Positions 20,401 through 31,645 are shown, counted from the first letter of the stretch. The stretch: 64,000 nucleotides of DNA from Allolobophora icterica (GCA_963556255.1 OY744604.1:22058566-22122565), one strand, 5' to 3'. Notes: a model not told the origin generated them from the letters alone. Program-made: numbers and translations.

Positions 20401-23201
20401 ACATGTAAAGTATATATTTAGACTATTAGTTATTAGTGCCTTAAATAATCAAGCACTTACACTTCGCCAGTATAAGTGCTTTAAATTAAAGTAAACAATG
20501 TAAATATGTTTCAAAATTTTATCTTTAAACGTATAATATACATATTATGTGACACTAATGTAGCGAAAGGTAAACTAAGATGTGCTTAAATTTATGTATG
20601 ACACATAATTATACAGAGACAGAGCGTGAGAAAGAAAGAATGAGAGAATCGGACTATGGAGAAACTCACGAAGAACCACTACTTCGGAAGTAACAAAAAA
20701 TTCAGGCGATTGTTCCACTCTGCATGCGTATCTTCCACTCTGGTTGATTTTAACGTTGTTGATCAGTAGGTTACAGCCTCCATCCGATGTGTTTACTGCG
20801 TACTGATCAGCGAATGGCTCCAAAACTGAGCAGTCCTCCACAATGGGCACCGAAGTTGAACCGTTGACCGGGGTAAAAGTCCAAAGACTAATTGGAGATG
20901 AGCTTCTGCATTCGAGAATAACTTTGTCTCCAGCCAGAGCCACGCTGTTGCTCGGGAAAATCCGCTACAATAAAACTCAATATATTTGGACAAGGGTTAC
21001 ATACTGGCCCTCTTGTCTCATATGTACTCTCTTGTGGGGTTGCCACCTTCCCAAACTAGGAAGTCGGGATGCAATTTTGCAACACTCAAATCGTAAAACA
21101 CCTCATGATGTGGGATCAGAGGAGCAATTCGCAGAACCGAGTAATTTTTGGAGGAAAGTGACAATTTATTTTTAGAAGACGATTAAGATTTTTGATTTTG
21201 AACACTGTAGTGATGTCATGATTTGTTCAAAGATTATTATTAAATACTTTACGTTAGGTGTGGGACCTAAAAATAAAATAAAATATATTGGTCCCAGGTT
21301 AGGTGCAAATATAGTTTTATAATTTTTTATTCCGTTATACTTGGGTCAATTCTTACATTGGTTTCTGCAATGAGGCCTATCTGTCTGATATTTTTTTAAA
21401 CAGTTTAACTTTAAGAACACATGCAGATTCGGTCGATCAGATCAATGAGTTTGAATTAAGGTTGTTTTTTTAAAATTACTCTTCAGCTTTCAACAACGAG
21501 TTTTGTCCTAAAACAAAGTTGTAGAACTCCGCACATGTCATTCTATGATTTGTTGCTTCAGCAAGTTCAACCCGCATTCTGTTACGCTCGTCAGTCCATT
21601 GGCTCTTCATTATAGACAATAGTCTTTCACCTGGAGCATTGCTCACTAGCAAGGACAACACAAGCTCAATAAGTTCTTGCAAGTTTGGACAATTCGTTGC
21701 TTTAAAATTTCAAACCATTTCAGATCTGCACCTTTGTCTGACATGCTTATAAGCTCATGCAAAACTGCTTGAAGGTGAGTCACCCCGTTGTAAAGCTTAT
21801 CTCCGTCATCAATGGATAATTAAATTGTTCAGGTACTGTTTCTAATGTTGGTTTCCTTATTAGCTCCGAAACGGAGTGATTAAATTCTCTGCGTTGTGAT
21901 AACTGTGCATTTCCAATCGTGAAATTGAAGTACATGGAGAATGTTGCTGCAAGAGAAGAAATGTTGAAAAGATTATTGAAACGTCTTTCTCTTTTGAACT
22001 AACTGCCTCTTCAGACGTTGGGTGTCGGTCAGAAGTTTAAGACCTTCGAAGACCACGAAGGCCGAACCCCGAGCCTTAGAACTCTTTGTCTGCAATTTCC
22101 TGCCCCTTTAAAGCTCGACATCTGCATGGTAACTATTGGACTGGGGAGCTTTGCGACACAATTTATGGGCAACATTTGTATATTGCGGACTGTGTGTTGC
22201 GGATGCTTAACTTGGCTAACATAAAGCATTGCGTCTGTGTCAGTATATTGATAATGCAGGTGCTTTGCACGAATTTAAGTCAATCGCATGAGCTACACAA
22301 ACGATCTCCGCCACTTAATCCTGACACATAATATCTCCAGGAAAGTGCAGCTCATAACCTCTATTAAATGTCAATTTTACACGATGCATCCGCATTTTAA
22401 AACTGGAATAAAAGGTCTACAAAAGAGGCAAAGAAGTGTTGACTTCTGGAGTGTGTGATGATTAAACCTCAGTAACATTTTTTTATTCTAAATCATATGG
22501 AACACAACTAGGACAATCCCAAATGCATTTTCTGTATAGTTTTAAGTTAAATATTACATGCAGGATTGCAGGGTGTACACAGTCTTTGAGTTATTTTTAA
22601 AGTAAACTTTTATTACACAAGTTTACTGTCCTGTAAATACAACCTAACTTTTTTCAGAAAAACAGACAAAATTCTTGCGCTGTATGAAATCAACTTTGCA
22701 AGAGTTAACTGAGTGACAGCACATGAACTGAACTACATCTGCTCACCTACCTACTGACATCGAACTTCGACTGAACGCCTTTTAATAGATTCCCGCCAAT
22801 GTTGATATCTTGACGCCGAGAACATTCGAGATTAGCCTACTATTGTGATTTCATTGAAATTATAATTCATTACATGAGATTATATTATTTACCATATTCG
22901 TGTAGCTTATGCAGCCGTTCATCCTCGCCAATGACTTTGAATTGTTGTAGAAGAGTTGACATGTAGAGTTGGTCTTGAAGTAGTTGTACTGGATACACTG
23001 TTTCTGAGCAACGCAAGCGAAAGCGCACTCAGAATTGCTGGCAACAAACTGTTCCTTTGAAGGAACGTCATTGACGCAAACCTTTTGACCATTAGAGTCC
23101 AGGTTGAGTGAGAAAAATTCTGACGATACGAAAGTAGCTTCGGAGAATGTAGCGCAGCTTATCAAGCTTACAACACATGCGACCACCTTTGCTGCATCCA
23201 T
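17176..23201 (-). CDS. Gene 2: secreted PAN-Ig-C-type lectin protein, 4 coding exons
   Basis: Predicted 354 residues from exons 23201-22893, 20964-20670, 19581-19396 and 17450-17176, phases 0, 1, 1. Signal peptide from MDAAKVVACVVSLIS, PAN domain, Ig domain, CTLD. Intron DNA outside insertions is shared with gene 3, including a hAT remnant, so genes 2 and 3 are closer to each other than to gene 1. The 330-nt exon of gene 3 is missing: gene 2 passes directly from sequence like 37440 to sequence like 39580 at about 20280. Likely a secreted recognition lectin; the role is inferred from domains only. Confidence 0.87.
17815..18240 (+). mobile_element. LINE 3' end with (AATAC)n tail
   Basis: QQHWLPFSARIKFKILILVSK, LDLSVPRSRAAMAKSRSF and IGPSLWNTLSASTRS are ORF2 C-terminal phrases of CR1/Jockey-type LINEs. 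It ends GGCGCTTTATAAATG then AATAC repeats at about 18222-18232. Frame stops are present. Same type as the LINE split around 45612-48746. Confidence 0.75.
18295..18590 (+). mobile_element. Second LINE/SINE 3' end with (ATTAC)n tail
   Basis: About 300 bases ending GGCGCTATATAAATTCTCG and then ATTAC repeats (18565-18586). A frame with FRNSLTQASRLALLS and FRNRLKTFLF resembles a LINE ORF2 end. The tail style matches other retroposon ends in the window. Confidence 0.6.
18591..19395. other. Gene 2 CTLD intron, shared with gene 3
   Basis: 18600-19380 matches 34800-35580 of gene 3 (CATTCACATGT, GGACAACAATTATTCTGACT, CAGCGCCGC). No exon found. Confidence 0.65.
19396..19581 (-). CDS. Gene 2 exon 3: CTLD N-terminal half
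   Basis: 186 nt between acceptor TTTTTCAG and donor GTAGGT. Encodes CPAGFDRVAGADGCY, RLDWDTASTRCQQLY and SVIINNAAEQSAIV, then ends NATFN. Nearly the same protein as gene 3 exon 4. Confidence 0.9.
19582..20669. other. Gene 2 Ig-CTLD intron, with deletion junction near 20280
   Basis: 19582-20280 follows 35779-37440 of gene 3 minus its MITEs and LINE. From 20285 it follows 39580-39866. The intervening sequence with the 330-nt exon is missing. At 20617 the sequence is the uninterrupted site of the hAT inserted at 39867-41909 in gene 3. Confidence 0.65.
20670..20964 (-). CDS. Gene 2 exon 2: Ig domain
   Basis: 295 nt, acceptor ATTGTAG, donor GTGAGT. RIFPSNSVALAGDKVILECR, SLWTFTPV, DCSVLEPFADQY, GGCNLLINNVKINQSGRYAC. 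Sequons NGS, NTS and NQS. Extra cysteine pair as in gene 1. Confidence 0.92.
21470..22010 (-). pseudogene. hAT transposase C-terminal remnant
   Basis: Minus strand: SNAPGERLLSIMKSQWTDER, then NRMRVELAEATNH (21476-21682), the hAT C-terminal dimerisation motif. Upstream pieces to 22010 (ATFSMYFNFTIGNAQLS, FNHSVSELIRKPTLETV) belong to it after frameshifts. About 150 bases (21840-21990) also survive in gene 3 at 49930-50090, so this insertion predates the split of genes 2 and 3. Confidence 0.7.
22011..22892. other. Gene 2 PAN-Ig intron, conserved part
   Basis: 22020-22450 matches gene 3 (50110-50205, then 51208-51540); the gap in the match is the TTAA insertion of gene 3. No gene seen. Confidence 0.65.
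22893..23201 (-). CDS. Gene 2 exon 1 (first coding): signal peptide and PAN domain
   Basis: 309 nt, ATG at 23201, donor ATG/GTAAAT. Signal peptide to about residue 22 (...CATFSEA); PAN core SECAFACVAQKQCIQYNYF, STCQLFYN, GCISY. An acceptor-like CTCTCCGCAG ends at 23223, as in the other genes. Confidence 0.9.
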
Positions 23202-24220
23202 TTCGCCGAATACTAACCAACACTGCGGAGAGAAAACCCTGTTCAGTAGGTGTGTATACAGAAGGAAGAAATTGTAAACGGCATAAAACGATATTGATGA
23301 ACAGTTATACTGACTTTCCGATGTGCTCAAAAACAGTATCAACCTATGATAAATTTCTAAAGCACGAAAGCCTGATAGTTTGATGTTGCTTCTTGTTTAC
23401 GGGTAGCAGCGACTGTTGCTAACCACTCTATCGTCGCTGAACCGTCTGTCGGACCCTCGCGTTTCAACTTGTCTCTTTGACTCTGGTGTGCTTTGTGTGT
23501 GTTTTGTGTTTTGTTCTGTTGCTCCTAGACAAAAATGCTTCGCAAACTGATGCTTCAGTTAGTAATTTGTTTCGTTGTAAAACTCTGCAATAAAAGTGCA
23601 GGTAAAAGTACAGGAAATGAATATGTTCACAAAGAGTACTATGATACAGCCATGGTATGCAAGATTAATTGTCAAGCATCAATTATTTAACGTTATACCA
23701 CAATGAGTCTTTTATATTGCAAGGAGATCTGCTATTCTATTAATTATTTGTCAACGAGATTCTTCACAAAGGGACGTCGCTGTCAATGATTGTTCCTCCT
23801 AAATTTCTACAAAAGAGGCAAATAGGTTTTGGCAATAGAATTATTTGTGAGGACTTTCACAGGTAGCGACGAGATGGCGTTGCATTCCATTACTGAGGTT
23901 AAATGACGATCGATTGAGGCCCATAGGCGAACAATGAGACAAAATTTATTGCAGTTGTTGACATCGTATCCAAGGCAACAAGCAACCAACGAAGGACGCG
24001 TTGTCAAATTCTGAACTGCGTCATATTGATATTTCCTATTATTCTACTGCATTAGCCGTGTATGTCGTGGAACACGGTTTAGGCGATTGGATGGATCGCT
24101 TGGCTTAGGGACCTTCAGCATGTTCTTCAGCAAAATTTCCTAATGCAGTCAATGCTCTGGCATGTGGTCGTGTATGTTCTTCTGGAAAGTCAATAATAAA
24201 TACAACTGTTGTTGTATTTC
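23202..24220 (-). promoter_or_regulatory. Gene 2 5' region, duplicated upstream block
   Basis: Shares GTTGCTAACCACTC (23418), the TTCACAAAGGGACGTCGC stretch (23763) and CGTGTATGTCGTGGAACA (24057) with the other genes. Noncoding exon and promoter are expected here; exact sites not determinable. Confidence 0.45.
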
Positions 24221-24223
<3 letters not shown>

Positions 24224-24281
<58 letters not shown>

Positions 24282-24294
24282 GTGTATATATATG
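24224..24294. repeat. (TA)n tract
   Basis: Equivalent in place to the TA tract upstream of gene 1. The DNA that follows the tract in gene 1 resumes at 27050, so the LINE cluster 24295-27035 was inserted at or in this tract. Confidence 0.9.
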
Positions 24295-24870
24295 GGATTA
24301 CAAATCCATGCACATAACTCTAGAAGTGCAGCTACATAATTATCGCCCAATACGGGCTCGTACAAATATAAGAGAGTATAGTATGAAAGCGTCAGGGCCA
24401 CAGTTATGGAATGAAACTCCACTTGAAATTCGGCACTCTAGAAATCGCTTCGAATTTAAAATTCAACTAAGAGAACACATAATTAGTGGATAACCCCCCC
24501 CCACCCCAATTTGATATGATAAAGCCTTAATTGAGAGAAGAGACATCTCCAATTGATGGGCGTGTACGTGCACCGGGGCCCGGCCGTTGAGCCATTTAGT
24601 TAAGAATTTAGTTAAGCGAGTTTGAACCTATTGTTAAGAAAAGCAAGCCATGGATTTAGAAATTGTAATACGTTGTATGGGTGACCCCGCCTAGCGGGAT
24701 TACATCCCCTTGGGGGCACCCTTTGCAACCTTTAAACAAGTATTAATATATTGTCTTCATAATCGAAAAGATTTTGTTTTTCATATGGTTTTTACGTTGA
24801 TAAATTGGAAAGCTTGTTACTTTTATGGTTTTTCTGGTTGCAATAAAGACTTTTTGATTGATTTGATATA
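24295..24870 (+). mobile_element. LINE 3' end, family with (TTGAT)n tail
   Basis: NYRPIRARTNIREYSMKASG, PQLWNETPLEIRHSRNRFEF and KIQLREHIISG stop at 24493. The 3' UTR has CCCCGCCTAGCGGGATTAC and ends CTTTTTGATTGATTTGAT. Same family as 25371-26880 on the other strand. Confidence 0.75.
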
Positions 24871-24914
24871 AATATATATATATATATATATATTCAGAAA
24901 TACAACTACAGTTG

Positions 24915-25360
24915 TATTCAATTCAATTCAATTCAATCAATCTTTATTGATATTCACGACAATTACAGTATGTTATGAGCATCCGATAGACGTGAAGTGC
25001 CTAGTACAATTGCACATTGGTATGAAACAATTTAACAGTGAAAGCACTTAGTAGCCTTTAGTAAAAATAGACAATTTCATATCACGTATTGCCATATAAA
25101 TTTAACATACAGTATACTTAGCAGGTTATTAGTCCCGAATAGCAAAGGGTAACCCTAAAGGGATGGAAGTCCCGCTATCCAGGGAAGCCCTGCTATTTCT
25201 ATTGCAAATTAAATGATGGCAGCTGAAAAGATCCAATATCGGATACATGATTTGGTAAACATGAGTTATATGTAAACTGCATGGGTACTTTTTAGGTCTT
25301 AACTAAGTCTAACTAATAACGCTTAACTAATAAGGCTTACAGTATATAAAACAAGTATAT
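24915..25360 (-). mobile_element. LINE 3' end, same family, tail (ATTGA)n
   Basis: Starts on the plus strand with TTCAATTCAATTCAATTCAA (tail in reverse) and carries the family's 3' UTR (AGGGATGGAAGTCCCGCTATCC hairpin), without coding sequence. Confidence 0.65.
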
Positions 25361-25370
25361 ATATATATAT

Positions 25371-26880
25371 CAATCAATCAATCAATAGCTTTATTGCATC
25401 AACTGACAAACAACATCATATTTTTACAGTTCAGTTCCTTATGAGAATACAATGTCTAACAAAAACTTAGCAAATAGGTAGTGATTCAAAATGCATTTAT
25501 CCTGCACGAGAACACCTTAATTATAGCACATACCTCTTAGACGTTGCCAGGAGAGGCAAAGGGTGCCCCCAAAGGGACTGACGTCCCGCTGAACGGGGAT
25601 ACCCAACTAGTTCAGGCAATAAACTCTTAATGGTTCTCAATTTATTACCTTCTCATGTGCCAAACAAGAGGTTATTTTTAATGTATGCTATTTAGTATGA
25701 GAAGGTCAAACAAGATTCATGACCTTAATTAAGCTTAACTAACCTTAACTACCAAAGGGCAAAATAAGCCCCACGGGTGCTGGGCTCCAGTGACTCTCCA
25801 TCCCCCAATTAGACCTTGCAGTAGAGGCCGGGTCAGTCATACGTTGTCTTTACGTGTTCATGAGGAACTCCTTCATTAGCATCTTAAATTGACGTCTGTT
25901 CTGTGCAGTCTGAATTTGAGGCGGGACCGAGTTCCATATCTGTGGTCCCACTGATTTAACATAGAAAGTTCTGATATTAGTACGGGCTTTAATTGACCTA
26001 TATGATGATGCTCCTCTGGTGTCGTGGCTGTGTATAATCGATGCCTTTAAGAAATAATTAGCGAAGGAGTCGGGCAGAAGGTTATGCTCATAACAGTAGA
26101 ACAGGTCCGCTATTTGATAATTTCTGATTTGGTTAATATTTAACAGTTTCAAGCTGGCGAAAATTGGACGTGAGATTGCGCTAATTTCTACTCCTTCAAC
26201 CATTCTAATGCCTTTTTTGTAGTATTACCAATTTTTGCAGACGAGACGGATAATTTGAGGCCCAAATAAAATTACAATAATTCAAGTATGGGTATATTAA
26301 CGTATAGTATAGACTTTTCTTTATATCTTTCGGGAGCAAATATGCAATTCTAGATAATATGCCAATATTTTTCGCTATTTTTAATGTTATATAATTAATG
26401 TGCATTTTCCAAGTGAGGTGCTGATCTATTAGAACGCCCAAAAACTTTGTAGATTCCACTTGAGCAATTGGGTGGTCGTTAAGAGTCAATGTCCAATTTA
26501 CTGGCTTGATTTTTCTATGAGATTTGAAAATAATGAAATTTGATTTGTCTGCATTGAGAGTAAGTTTATTAGCCATGAACCAATTATTAACTTTCGTTAA
26601 TTCTTGATTAACAGTTTCCATAAGAGCTTCAGAGGAGGAATTAGAATAAATTAAATTTGTATCGTCGGCGAACAGGATGAAATATATAGGGTCGAGGACA
26701 CTGTAGCTAGGTCGTTGATATATATCAAAAAGAGGAGCGGCCCTAAATTGGATCCTTGTGGTACACCAAAGGCGGCATTTCCCATTTCAGAGATGGCTCC
26801 ATTGCATACGACACATTGTGTACGGAATTCCAGATAACTTTTAAACCAGTTTAGCTGGGTGCCCCTAACCCCATAATATA
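25371..26880 (-). mobile_element. CR1/Jockey-group LINE, 5'-truncated, frameshifted
   Basis: Tail TCAATCAATCAATCAAT at 25369-25386 (reverse), 3' UTR with a GGGACGTCCCG-type hairpin, then ORF2. Pieces: FGVPQGSNLGPLLFLIY (about 26740), an FADDTNLIYS box (about 26660), NNWFMANKLTLNADKSNFII and STKFLGVLIDQHLTW...ISRIAYLLP (26621-26205), and KSVGPQIWNSVPPQIQTAQN before the stop near 25853. Two frame changes (near 26700 and 26200) kill the frame. The head-to-head arrangement with 24295 makes a large inverted repeat. Confidence 0.85.
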
Positions 26881-26940
26881 TATATATATATACATATATA
26901 TATTATATATACATATATATATACATATATATATGTATTC
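26878..26940. repeat. TA-rich palindromic repeat
   Basis: ATATATAC/GTATATAT-type repeats that can fold on themselves; joins two LINE ends. Confidence 0.85.
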
Positions 26941-27035
26941 TGGTAGCCTATACTGTAGATTATAATTATGGTATACTGCCATAATTGTCAGATGTTGGTC
27001 ACAGGTAAATAAAATTGATTGATTGATTGATTGAA
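26941..27035 (+). mobile_element. Short LINE 3' end with (TTGA)n tail
   Basis: About 60 bases followed by AAAATTGATTGATTGATTGATTGA, the usual retroposon tail style here. No coding sequence remains. Confidence 0.5.
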
Positions 27036-27111
27036 TGATAGATTTAGTGTGTGGAGGGTTTCTGATATAGCTGTGATAAGCCTTTAAAGGCCAAGCTCGA
27101 TCTCTAAAATT

Positions 27112-27351
27112 CTACGGAGAAACCGCTGCAGCCCGACCCTTGTAGACGTGACTAATGAAGAACGGCATCTGATTGAAGTCTGCTGGACAGTTCATAGGAA
27201 TAGCTATAGGACCTAGTGCCCACCTGCTCACCCTGGCCGAGAAACCTTGAGGTAGACGAGCTGCAAAGACTTGAATAAACAGAGATATCGTCCGTATGCA
27301 TTGATTCACGCACCTAATGGCCAGCCGGCTGTTGACATTTGGGTCTCTCAA
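27112..27351 (-). other. Open frame of unknown identity with a rearranged second copy
   Basis: A 79-codon frame containing RLPQGFSARVSRWALGPIAI, PADFNQMPFFISHVYKG. Not recognised. A diverged copy of the same DNA lies at about 29840-29912 and continues at 31646-31690, where the hAT element 29913-31637 splits it; part of that copy (29785-29810) is inverted. It may be a repeat rather than a gene. Confidence 0.35.
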
Positions 27352-28258
27352 CAGGTCAGCCTAAGCTGTGTTTCATAGAGGAAGACCTATCATGTCCTGT
27401 CACATGCCATGTGCTGATATACTTTGAAACTTCTCTTCCACAGTCTATTCCAGCATTCATTCTTTTGTGTGAGAAGCTGTTAATTGCAAGAGCTTTCAAA
27501 TTCAGAAATATATAGTTCTTATTCGTATTATTTCTTACCACGCGTGTGTAGCTAATATATGTACTTCAGCAGTATAGTAGTGTCATTGTTTTGAAGTTTT
27601 AGATAGTATGGAGGGGGTAATTTACCGCAGACATTGACAGCAGGGTCTACACAGGGGATTTTTTAAGAAATTTTCACTGGTGGGGAATTTTGAAAAGGGG
27701 CATTTTTCGCGCGTAATTTTAAGTCAAAAAGCACTGAATCAGAGAAACTTTTCTGAGCTGTGGGCACAGGAATAATTACTAATAATTATTTATTATAATA
27801 TTTTATATTATTTAATTTATTATTTAATGTCATAATTTAATTTAATATTAATTTAATATTTATTATTATTATATAATTGTCTAATAAACAAGAAACATTT
27901 ACTGTAGCCATTTTCTGTTTTAACAAAGTAGCCTCCTTTACCTGGATACGGTCCATTCTTCATCAGTTGAAGCTTCCTAAGAGCGCTATCTCTTCATGTC
28001 AGTGTACTGTCATGGGCGTCTTTGTTTAGGCGTAATCTTGAAAATTTAACGTATAGAGTTCTGTCTTGGTAATATGGAAATTCATATTGTCAACCCCGAT
28101 ATGGGAAGATTCATTCACTCGTGTCGACTAATTGGTATCGTATTCCTTTTACCAGCGGCTGTTGTGTTGTTTTTAGCCGATCGCTGCGAGATAACAGGTC
28201 GGGCTGGTGAACCGCGGAGTCAGAACGTTATTTATAATATGTATATTTATACACATCC

Positions 28259-28262
<4 letters not shown>

Positions 28263-28307
<45 letters not shown>

Positions 28308-28310
28308 TAT
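28263..28310. repeat. (TA)n tract inside the hAT element
   Basis: About 48 bases of TA/ATAC repeats. Confidence 0.9.
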
Positions 28311-28636
28311 TAACATATGTAATTGACACTGGCTGGAGCGACAGTCTCTAAGTAATGAGCTTCTTCCCTTAGACGCCAACTAACACACGTTCTGCCAGAC
28401 TTTTTAAATATATAGGCCTACCCCGCTAGCTCAATTGGGAGCCAGTTCCAAGCCTGGATGAAGGAGGAATGCGAATCTATTGATCTTTGTTGTCACACGG
28501 GTCATTAAACTGAAACTTCTACTACTACGCTTTGTGAGTCAGTCGGGTCTGTATTAATAATTACAGGAACGGAGAAGACGAACACTTCTGAGTAGAACAA
28601 TTTCGTAGGAACTGTGAGGGTCAACTGCGTTGAGGC

Positions 28637-28668
28637 CTAACCCTAACACTAACCCTAACCCTAACCCT
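28637..28668 (-). repeat. Interstitial telomere-type repeat (CCCTAA)n
   Basis: CTAACCCTAACACTAACCCT then AACCCTAACCCT: five units with one variant, matching the animal telomere TTAGGG in reverse. It is inside a transposon, so it need not mark a chromosome end. Confidence 0.85.
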
Positions 28669-29203
28669 GAATTTGCTGGATTTCACCAAGCTGCGTGACT
28701 GCATGTGAGAGATGAACACGGACTTTGCTGATATTTAGGCCTAGCTGATATTTTGGTCTGTGACATTTGCTCATTTGCTGCAGGCTGCAGCGTTCAAGAA
28801 TTAATTACATATTTAAGATTTATCAGATTTTATTGACAAATTGATTTTACACACTGTTGAAGTGTCCATGTGTAGGCCTACACTAACTGAAGCAGTCACA
28901 GTGGCCGTCACTTAGGCCCTAATAGTGTCATAGACTCATAGTGTGTATAAGAATTATAACTAATTGATAAATAGGATATAAAAGCCTATTAACTCAGTGA
29001 ACAGGTCATGCAGATAGCAACATTAGCTACTAGAAAAGCCTTAGATATAATTTTTGATGATATTTATACGCCGTAGGCTACATGGTATTGGCAGACCAAC
29101 GGCCGCTCGACCAACACGGGCCCCTTTTGTAACTTTTTGCACCGACATTCGCGGAACATTAAAAACGGCCCTGGCTGCATTTGCTACATCATCTGTCGAG
29201 TGC

Positions 29204-29371
29204 CATCAGTTAGGCCTAACTGTTGTTGCCTGATTGGTTGCTGGCAGACTGGTTGTAATTGTTTGCTGTCGAGTTTGGCCAAATAAATCTGAAAGCTTTT
29301 GACATTTCTTAGTGCTATCCAAAAGCAAACCTGCTTTGCGTTTCTTAGTTCTTTCTGTAAGCTTACTCGGC
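29204..29371 (-). pseudogene. Possible hAT transposase N-terminus, truncated
   Basis: Minus-strand frame starting MPSKLTERTKKRKAGLLL, then CQKLSDLFGQTRQQ, 55 codons to a stop. Basic, K/R-rich start followed by a KLSDLFG-type motif resembles the beginning of some hAT-derived proteins. Its position near the right end of the hAT element fits. Weak evidence. Confidence 0.35.
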
Positions 29372-30041
29372 ATGCTTGTAATTTAACCAATATTATTCTT
29401 GCGTAAATTGGATAAATCCCAATCCCTAGAGAGTAGCTTTAACGTAACCACTAACCAAAATTCAGTTTTACGGTTTTAGTTTAGGCCTATGTTTAGTTTT
29501 CGCTTTAAATAAGAAATATAAATTATAGAGATTTCACGTCTACTGTGGTTTGCATTTACAGTATATCATATGCATAAGGTGACACCAATGACAAAACAAA
29601 TAATTATTTGGGACTAAAAAGGGCACAATTCACTGGTGGGGAAAAGGGCAAGGACTGGTGGGGAATTCGAGAGGGCTGGTGGGGAATTTCCCCACCAGTC
29701 AACATGTTAAAAAATGCACTGGGTCTACATACATACAAACATGCAAATATACATGAATATAAACATACATACAGGAACTTTGAGTCGAGCGACCTGCAAA
29801 GACTTGTATAAACAGATGGTCAGCCGGCCCAGGTTAGCAGGTCGGTACTTGGTCCTATAACAATTCATATATGAGGCTATACTTGTCAAGCAAACTTCAG
29901 GCAGATGCTCATTAGGGTGGAGTGAAAAAATGATTTTTAAATAAATGAATTCTAATAGTGGGCAAAAGATGCAACTTATGTAGGGTAAGAAACACACGAA
30001 ATATTTTAAATTTCAAATGACATCTTCTGCCCTCTACCGTC

Positions 30042-31015
30042 GATGCAATATTTCAACGTGATTAACCTAATATCACAATGGATGTCATCCAATCTAGTCT
30101 TCCTTAACCTTTCCAAAACAGAATTCATAATCCTAGGCCTTCCTGATCATATAGAAAAAGCCCTAACCCTTCCATACACCCATCGACTAACTCATCGCTT
30201 CTTACCTTTCACGTCGGACCCCCCGCCGTCCATTACCTGTTATCCACACCTCTCCTTCTCTAACCACATCTCCAACCTCTCGCGCTCCTGCTTCAGACAC
30301 ATTTGTGACCTTCGTCGCATCCTGCGACCTTAAAACTGCATCTACCATTGTTACTTCTATTTTTCATTGATTACAGCAATTCTCTCTTCCTAAATCTTGA
30401 ATCAACCCAAATCAAGCGTCTGCAACTTATCCAAAAGTCACTAGCCAGGGGTGTCACGATAATGCCCAAACATCATCAGATCACTCTCATCCTCAAATCA
30501 CTACATTGCCTAAAAATCCCAGAGTGAATCCACTTCAAAGTCCTATCACTAACCTATAACTCCCCACAATATATCCAGCCCAAGTACGTACGTGGTATCT
30601 TCACCATCCTGGCAACCCGCTCCACCCGATCCTCCACCTATTCAGTCTTCCTCGATCTCCGGTCAGAACTCATCTCAAGTTCTCCAACCCAGGCATATCC
30701 AACAGAGTACCACGCCTCTGGAACGATCTCCCCCCTTGAATTCCGCAGATTCTTGGTTCCTCCGTCATCATTCCAACCCGTCCTCCATCCTTCTCCTCAT
30801 GTTCCTCTATCTATCTCCGGGCTTTCCACTCCAAGCTGAAGTCTCACCTTTTCAAGTAGGGCCTACTCCTACCCTGACTCATTTGATCCTCTGCCTTCCA
30901 ATTCTCCTCGCCCTAAATAACAACCGCCTTCACAGCTGTTCTGCCTCCTCTCTGCCTCCCCCCCCCTGAAACCAGACTCGGACCTCTTTTGGATTACTCT
31001 ATGGAAAACCCCTCA
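30042..31015 (+). mobile_element. LINE, same family as 5770-7090, more decayed
   Basis: Begins inside ORF2 at MSSNLVFLNLSKTEFIILGL and runs through NHISNLSRSCFRHICDLRRI to the 3' region near 31015 by nucleotide match. Deletions and stops are frequent, and the catalytic region is missing. Confidence 0.8.
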
Positions 31016-31130
31016 ACACTCACAGTCGTATGCTGGCGCATCCTGCTTGAACAGAGCTTTGGTACTTCTTTCGTTCTCTCCTAATTTTCTTCATTTCAGT
31101 AATGTCGCTGCATTCATTAGGCGTTACAAT

Positions 31131-31331
31131 CATAGGCGTAATTTGTCGGAGGAACGATGGGTAACCGTACCCCCACCCCATTCCTTCTGCTGGGGTACTG
31201 TACCCCCCACTTTATGAACAATGCCAATCAATATTTTATTATTTTGTTTTCCCAGAGTTCGTAGTCAACGCCTTGCTTCCTGCATGTAAGACATTGGTAC
31301 CCCTCACTTTTTAGACCAAATAACGCCCCTG
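31131..31331. mobile_element. hAT MITE, 201 bp
   Basis: Flanks GTTACAAT (31123-31130) and GTAACAAT (31332-31339), 7 of 8 matching. Ends CATAGGCGTAATTTG and inverse of CAGGGGCGTTATTTG. It lies within or beside the LINE trailer inside the larger hAT. Confidence 0.72.
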
Positions 31332-31645
31332 GTAACAATTATATAATCCTGTAACACACCAGAGGCCATTTCCGCAACTGATTTGAACGTGTATTTCATG
31401 AATTGTAACCGTTCGAAGACAGTCAGTTGAAGAAAAAGAAAAAAATTGCACCACATTGACGTTATTCAAAGAATTTTATATGGTAAATATTTAACCGCCG
31501 GTAGAGGGCAGAAGACGCAAAGCAAAATCAGCAATATTTTGAGGACTATTTACACTCACATGCTGGCAACTTTCCATCGCTATTAGAAAACGTTTGCTTT
31601 AAAAAAAATTTTTTTTGGCCATTTTCACTCCACCCTAATGCTCAT

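Larger units (their letters stand above)
27652..29721 (-). mobile_element. hAT element, 2.07 kb, 8-bp target duplication
   Basis: GGTCTACA flanks both sides (27644-27651, 29722-29729). Ends CAGGGGATTTTTTAA and, inverted, CAGTGCATTTTTTAA; CACTGGTGGGGAA-type repeats lie just inside both ends. The interior includes a (TA)n run, telomere-like repeats at 28637 and a short transposase-like start on the minus strand. No full transposase. Confidence 0.8.
29913..31637. mobile_element. hAT-type element, 1.7 kb, containing a LINE and a MITE
   Basis: Perfect 8-bp duplication ATGCTCAT at 29905-29912 and 31638-31645. Ends TAGGGTGGAGTGAAAAA and inverse CACTCCACCCTA. A second inverted pair, CTTCTGCCCTCTACC (30022) and GGTAGAGGGCAGAAG (31500), shows long imperfect terminal repeats. 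The interior is mostly later insertions. Confidence 0.88.

Noticed and set aside
28421..28500. Second tRNA-like SINE (TAGCTCAATTGGGAG)
   Set aside because: A-box resemblance only; no convincing B box at the right distance.
28637..28668. Chromosome-end signal
   Set aside because: Only five telomere-type units, inside a transposon bounded by target duplications.
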